This document shows positions 60,360 through 64,000 of a DNA stretch of 64,000 nucleotides, piece by piece; position 1 is the stretch's first letter, and the number at the start of each line of letters is the position of its first letter. Source of the stretch: Chitinophagaceae bacterium IBVUCB2 (GTDB taxonomy: Bacteria; Bacteroidota; Bacteroidia; Chitinophagales; Chitinophagaceae); assembly GCA_002127295.1 (NCBI GenBank), contig NFUV01000001.1, forward strand, positions 2,180,538-2,244,537. Reading direction: 5' to 3'. The notes beneath the pieces are model-generated. The model had not been told where the DNA came from and ran no database searches. It saw only the letters and a list, made by a program, of their open reading frames with translations. The translations under genes and the position numbers were made by a program.

Positions 60360-63173
60360 ATGAAGAAAATATTACTGCTTACCGCTTTACTATGGTTTAT
60401 TTCAAATTTGTCCTGGTCGCAAGGAACATTAAAAGGAAAGGTGGTGGACTCCACAGGCAAATCTTTAGGCTATGCGACAATTACAGTTTTCAAAGCTTTA
60501 GATACAGCTATAATTACTTACCGTCTTAGCACTCCCGATGGTGATTTTAAAGTACCTGGTCTTCCATTTGATGTTAATTGCCGTGCAGTTATTTCGTACT
60601 CTGGTTATGCAGTTCACAGAAAAGAGTTTACTATTACTTCAGCACAATCAATAATTGATATTGGAACTATAACATTAGCAAACGATGCAAAATCGCTGGA
60701 TGAGGTATTGTTAATTGCAGAACGACCACCAGTTATTTTTAAAAAAGATACCATTGAGTTTAATGCTTCTTCTTTTAAAACATTGCCGAATGCATTGGTG
60801 GAAGATTTATTAAAAAAACTTCCGGGTGTGATGGTTGACAAGGAAGGAAATATTATGGTAAATGGACGACCCGTGAACAGAATTTTGGTAGATGGTAAAA
60901 CTTTCTTTGGCGATGACCCGAAGATGGCAACAAGAAACTTACCTGCCAACGTAATTGACAAAGTGCAGGTAACAGATGATAAAGAAGAAATGATGCGTAG
61001 TGGTGACGACAACCCCAACAACGTTGGCAAGGTTGTAAATATTACACTAAAGAAAGGAGTGAAGAAAGGCTGGTTTGGAAAAGTATATGCAGGCGCAGGC
61101 AATAGTGACCTTTATGAGGCGGGTGGTATTGCAAATATTTATCGGGATACGTTACAACTAAGTGTACTCGGCTATGCAAATAATTTAAACCGTCCCGGCT
61201 TTAGTTATTCTGAATTAATGTCGTCGGGAGGTTTTGACAGAGTGAGAAGCAACAGTGCCAGTAATAGCATTAATAATTGGAATAATAATGGAGGAAGTGG
61301 TATTTCGATAAACGGGATAAACTTTGGGGGATCGCAAAATTTTGGCGGTATCTCTACCAGCATTGGTGCAGGCTTTAACCTAAACCTTGCACCGAACAAA
61401 AAGAAATCGATGTACCTCCAATACTTTAATGGAAATGTAAAAGCCCCAAGAGTAAACACCACAGATATTGATCAGTTTATTAGCGATACGATAATAAATA
61501 ACAATACAAGACTGACAGGTGATATGATTACCCATGGACATAGTATTGGGGCAGGTATAAGATTAAAACCCGATTCTGTAACCAATATTCTCTTTAACGC
61601 AAGCTACCTGATAGGGATACAATACGAAGACAGGTTTAGCACCATTACGGGAAACAATAATAAAATCGGCCCATTAAGTAATGGTGAAGTGATACAAAAC
61701 AATGATGCCAATACTTATTGGTACAAGCATGGTCTTTCCATTACCCGCTTGTCAAAAACAAAGAAAGGAAGACGGTTTAATTTCAATCATAACCTGGATA
61801 TTAATAATCGCTACAACGACTATATGTCGGAGTCGGACATTAATTATTTTTATCCTGTCGTATTTGACAGTGCATATGCACAATTACGTAAGGAAAGAAT
61901 ACCAAGAACAGATGCGAACATAAGCTTTAACTACAGCGAACCGATTAATAAACACTTTACTATTAGAGTGGGCGGCCGTTATGAGTATAGCAAATTGAAT
62001 AATGCAGTAAGTACTTTTAACAGGAGTAGTAGTGGTAATGGAAAATTTGATGTGCTTAATACCTTGCTCAGCAGTGATTTCAGAAGAATAAGCAACCGGT
62101 TTATTTTTAACCCGGGCTTGGAATATAAATGGAAAGACCTTGCTATTACTCCGGGTATTCGCCTGCTTCAGCAAAATGTAAATAATCGCCTGGTTAACTC
62201 GGGTGTCATTATAAAACAAGGCCAGTTTGATGTATTGCCTACATTTTCTATTGTGTACAAACAATTAAGTTTTAATTATAGCAAAGATGTGAGCTTGCCG
62301 GGCTTTAATTCATTGAACCCGGTAATAGACATCAGCAATCCATATTTTGTTTCTAAGGGAAACCCCAACCTGCTTTCTGCTAAACGAAATAATTTTTCTG
62401 TTAACTATAATTTCAATGATGCGAAGCGGTTTATTTATGCAGGTGGGTATGCCAGTGCTACATTCACCGATAATGAAATTGTACAGAGTATTGTGGTTGA
62501 TGACAGAGGAGTACAAACATCTACGCCAGTTAATGCGAATGGAAGCAAGAACTATAGCATGAACTGGAATGTTAATAAGCAGTACAAGAACAAACAGAAC
62601 GTAATTTTTATGTGGAACACCGGCAACTGGATGGGTGTAAACAAGAGCCGTTTATTCTATAATGCAACCAATAGCTGGCAAACTACTTTTAATTATAATC
62701 ACTGGTTTGGTGTTGGTTTAAATCTTGATGATAAATTTGAATGGAATGTGAACTATTCTTACGGCAAAAATTTTACACGATATACAAGTACCCAGTTCAA
62801 AAGACAAAATATCACCTATCATTACATGAGCAATGAATTTGTGTTGCGTATGCCCAAGCATTTAATATGGGAAACACAAATTTCTTACAATAGCAATAGC
62901 AGTATTCCTGCTGGATTGCCAAAAGAATCAATAAAATGGAATGCAGCACTGAATATCACTATGCTAAAAAATGAAGCCGGTGTATTTAAACTTGCCGCAA
63001 ATGACATTTTGAACCGTAACAATAATGTATCAATCGGAGCCAATAGAAATACAGTAACAACATCACAAGGGAATATCCTTGGTCGATATTTCCTGGCTAC
63101 GTTTACATATAATGTAAGACCAGCAGGTGTCAAGAAAAAAGTGGGTGGAAGAGAGAGATTATTTATGTTCTAA
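60360..63173 (+). CDS. Large outer-membrane beta-barrel with carboxypeptidase-regulatory-like domain
   Basis: A 937-residue TonB-receptor-like protein. Signal peptide about 1-20 ('ISNLSWSQ'). A CarboxypepD_reg-like domain ('LKGKVVDSTGKSLGYATITV') occupies about 24-105. A plug-like region (about 125-215) has 'LPNALVEDLLKKLPGVMVDKEGNI' and 'NGRPVNRILVDGKTFFGDDP'. A long barrel (about 225-937) with aromatic strands follows. No TonB box is clear and there is no SusD partner next to it, so it is the stand-alone type rather than a SusC. It may import a nutrient or act in surface assembly. Its promoter has two palindromes. The stop interlocks with the TIGR02757 gene. Confidence 0.82.
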   Translation: MKKILLLTALLWFISNLSWSQGTLKGKVVDSTGKSLGYATITVFKALDTAIITYRLSTPDGDFKVPGLPFDVNCRAVISYSGYAVHRKEFTITSAQSIIDIGTITLANDAKSLDEVLLIAERPPVIFKKDTIEFNASSFKTLPNALVEDLLKKLPGVMVDKEGNIMVNGRPVNRILVDGKTFFGDDPKMATRNLPANVIDKVQVTDDKEEMMRSGDDNPNNVGKVVNITLKKGVKKGWFGKVYAGAGNSDLYEAGGIANIYRDTLQLSVLGYANNLNRPGFSYSELMSSGGFDRVRSNSASNSINNWNNNGGSGISINGINFGGSQNFGGISTSIGAGFNLNLAPNKKKSMYLQYFNGNVKAPRVNTTDIDQFISDTIINNNTRLTGDMITHGHSIGAGIRLKPDSVTNILFNASYLIGIQYEDRFSTITGNNNKIGPLSNGEVIQNNDANTYWYKHGLSITRLSKTKKGRRFNFNHNLDINNRYNDYMSESDINYFYPVVFDSAYAQLRKERIPRTDANISFNYSEPINKHFTIRVGGRYEYSKLNNAVSTFNRSSSGNGKFDVLNTLLSSDFRRISNRFIFNPGLEYKWKDLAITPGIRLLQQNVNNRLVNSGVIIKQGQFDVLPTFSIVYKQLSFNYSKDVSLPGFNSLNPVIDISNPYFVSKGNPNLLSAKRNNFSVNYNFNDAKRFIYAGGYASATFTDNEIVQSIVVDDRGVQTSTPVNANGSKNYSMNWNVNKQYKNKQNVIFMWNTGNWMGVNKSRLFYNATNSWQTTFNYNHWFGVGLNLDDKFEWNVNYSYGKNFTRYTSTQFKRQNITYHYMSNEFVLRMPKHLIWETQISYNSNSSIPAGLPKESIKWNAALNITMLKNEAGVFKLAANDILNRNNNVSIGANRNTVTTSQGNILGRYFLATFTYNVRPAGVKKKVGGRERLFMF

Positions 63174-63934
63174 TATTTCTCCATCACTCCAAGACTGAAT
63201 AAGGCGAAATCATATTTCACCGGGTCGTCCTTATCAAATTTTCGAAGTTGTTCGGTTAGTTCCAGCGCCGCTTGCCAATCTGTTTGCTTCCGGGTTAGTA
63301 GATTAAAATGACGGGCAACTCTGGCTACATGCAGATCGATCGGGCAGATCAATTGAGAAGGGGAGATGTTTTTCCAGATTCCGAAGTCAACACCTGTAGT
63401 ATCTTGTCGCACCATCCAGCGTAGATACATATTTAATCTTTTGCAAGCAGATTGCCTGTCTGGGGTTGCAACATGTTTTCTGGTTCTTTCAGCTACATGT
63501 TCAAGGGAGAAAAAATAATTATGGAACCCACTCAGCATTTCTTCCATGGAATTACCATGCATGGCAAAAGCTGTTTCCAGAGTTTTGTGTTTGCTATAAT
63601 GTGATTGTAAAAAGCTGACAAAGTACAACAGGTCGGTTGAATTAAATGTGCGATGCTTAAATTCCAGTAATCGTTTTAATGCAGCTGTATTATGGTTTAT
63701 ACAAAAATCATATGGTGCATTATCCATTAACTGCATTAATTCATTCGACTTATTGATGATAGTGGTGCGATTGCCCCAGGCAAAAATGGCAGCAAACAAA
63801 CCGGCGATTTCAATATCTTGTTTTTTAGAAAACCGGTGTGGCACGGAGATGGGGTCATCTTTTATAAAAGAGGACTGGTTATACTCATAAACTTTACTGT
63901 TTAAAAAATCTAAAAGTGAATTTGCAACCGGCAT
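63170..63934 (-). CDS. TIGR02757 family protein
   Basis: A 254-residue cytoplasmic protein of the conserved TIGR02757 (DUF2400) family. Characteristic stretches: 'DPISVPHRFSKKQDIEIAG', 'FAAIFAWGNRTTIINKS', 'HRTFNSTDLLYF', 'KRLNMYLRWMVRQD', 'CPIDLHVARVAR'. Its biochemical role is not established. ATG at 63934 is preferred to TTG six codons earlier. The stop overlaps the barrel gene's stop by 4 bp. Confidence 0.85.
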   Translation of the reverse strand: MPVANSLLDFLNSKVYEYNQSSFIKDDPISVPHRFSKKQDIEIAGLFAAIFAWGNRTTIINKSNELMQLMDNAPYDFCINHNTAALKRLLEFKHRTFNSTDLLYFVSFLQSHYSKHKTLETAFAMHGNSMEEMLSGFHNYFFSLEHVAERTRKHVATPDRQSACKRLNMYLRWMVRQDTTGVDFGIWKNISPSQLICPIDLHVARVARHFNLLTRKQTDWQAALELTEQLRKFDKDDPVKYDFALFSLGVMEKY

Positions 63935-64000
63935 ATTACTATTATCATTCAAAAACTTGTTGTGAATGAGAAAGCAAAGTTGCAGGAAATTAATTGTGGC

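Noticed and set aside
1-64000. CRISPR arrays, transposases, prophage or integration genes
   Set aside because: No regularly spaced repeats, no transposase or phage-like proteins and no tRNA-linked direct repeats were seen in the window.

Overview
The window looks like chromosomal DNA of a Bacteroidota bacterium, most likely family Chitinophagaceae. The base composition is AT-rich. Promoter-like boxes follow the Bacteroidota pattern (TTTG, about 19 bp, then TAnnTTTG). One protein carries a type IX secretion (T9SS) C-terminal sorting domain, and there are many periplasmic and outer-membrane beta-barrel proteins of the phylum. The taxonomic call is inference from gene content; no rRNA or tRNA gene was found. 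I saw no insertion sequence, prophage, CRISPR array or integration module, and the stretch reads as densely packed core and shell genome.

Layout. 0-4 kb: the end of an Lrp/AsnC regulator, then a surface polysaccharide operon (flippase, Wzz-like chain-length protein, O-antigen ligase). 4-7 kb: a minus-strand group (alpha/beta hydrolase, membrane GT2, orphan OppC-type permease). 7-9.5 kb: MarR regulator with a clear palindromic operator, then an acyl-CoA dehydrogenase. 9.5-18.7 kb: 7TM protein, cell-wall amidase, diheme cytochrome c, S9 peptidase, AhpD-like protein, KorB-type 2-oxoacid oxidoreductase subunit, JmjC/cupin protein, YciO-like protein, RNase HII. 18.8-27.8 kb: heme A synthase, patatin-like membrane lipase, lipid kinase, FabH, hydrolase, TypA. 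27.8-37.9 kb: glycosyltransferases, a DUF5117-type zinc protease, a glycine-rich T9SS cargo protein, MeaB, and a second O-antigen ligase plus GT2. 37.9-45.4 kb: a LON-domain protein, CoaX, an outer-membrane protein, LptC, an aldo/keto reductase, an SDR and LysS. 45.5-52.3 kb: a cluster of paralogous pairs (two beta-barrels, two HTH regulators, two DUF4197 proteins). 52.3-64 kb: OmpA-like lipoprotein, flavin reductase and fumarylacetoacetase-like enzyme, a GH9 glucanase joined out of frame to a NodB deacetylase, fatty acid hydroxylase, lipase, a large TonB-receptor-like barrel, and a TIGR02757 protein.

The most interesting signal is at 57.05-57.1 kb. The GH9 gene ends in a canonical A AAA AAG slippery heptamer. 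A GC-rich hairpin starts 5 nt after it. The -1 frame is open straight into a polysaccharide deacetylase that has no credible start codon of its own. This is either programmed -1 frameshifting that makes a GH9-deacetylase fusion or a one-base homopolymer indel. Other points worth checking: twin GTAATATTAC palindromes 84 bp apart, a terminator-ended non-coding stretch at 24.7-24.87 kb, a dispersed 39-bp repeat, interlocked stop codons at five convergent gene pairs, and promoter boxes placed so close to start codons that the mRNAs should be leaderless.

Many genes have a possible TTG codon upstream of the ATG. I chose the ATG wherever it fits the signal peptide, domain start or promoter, and say so in the entry.
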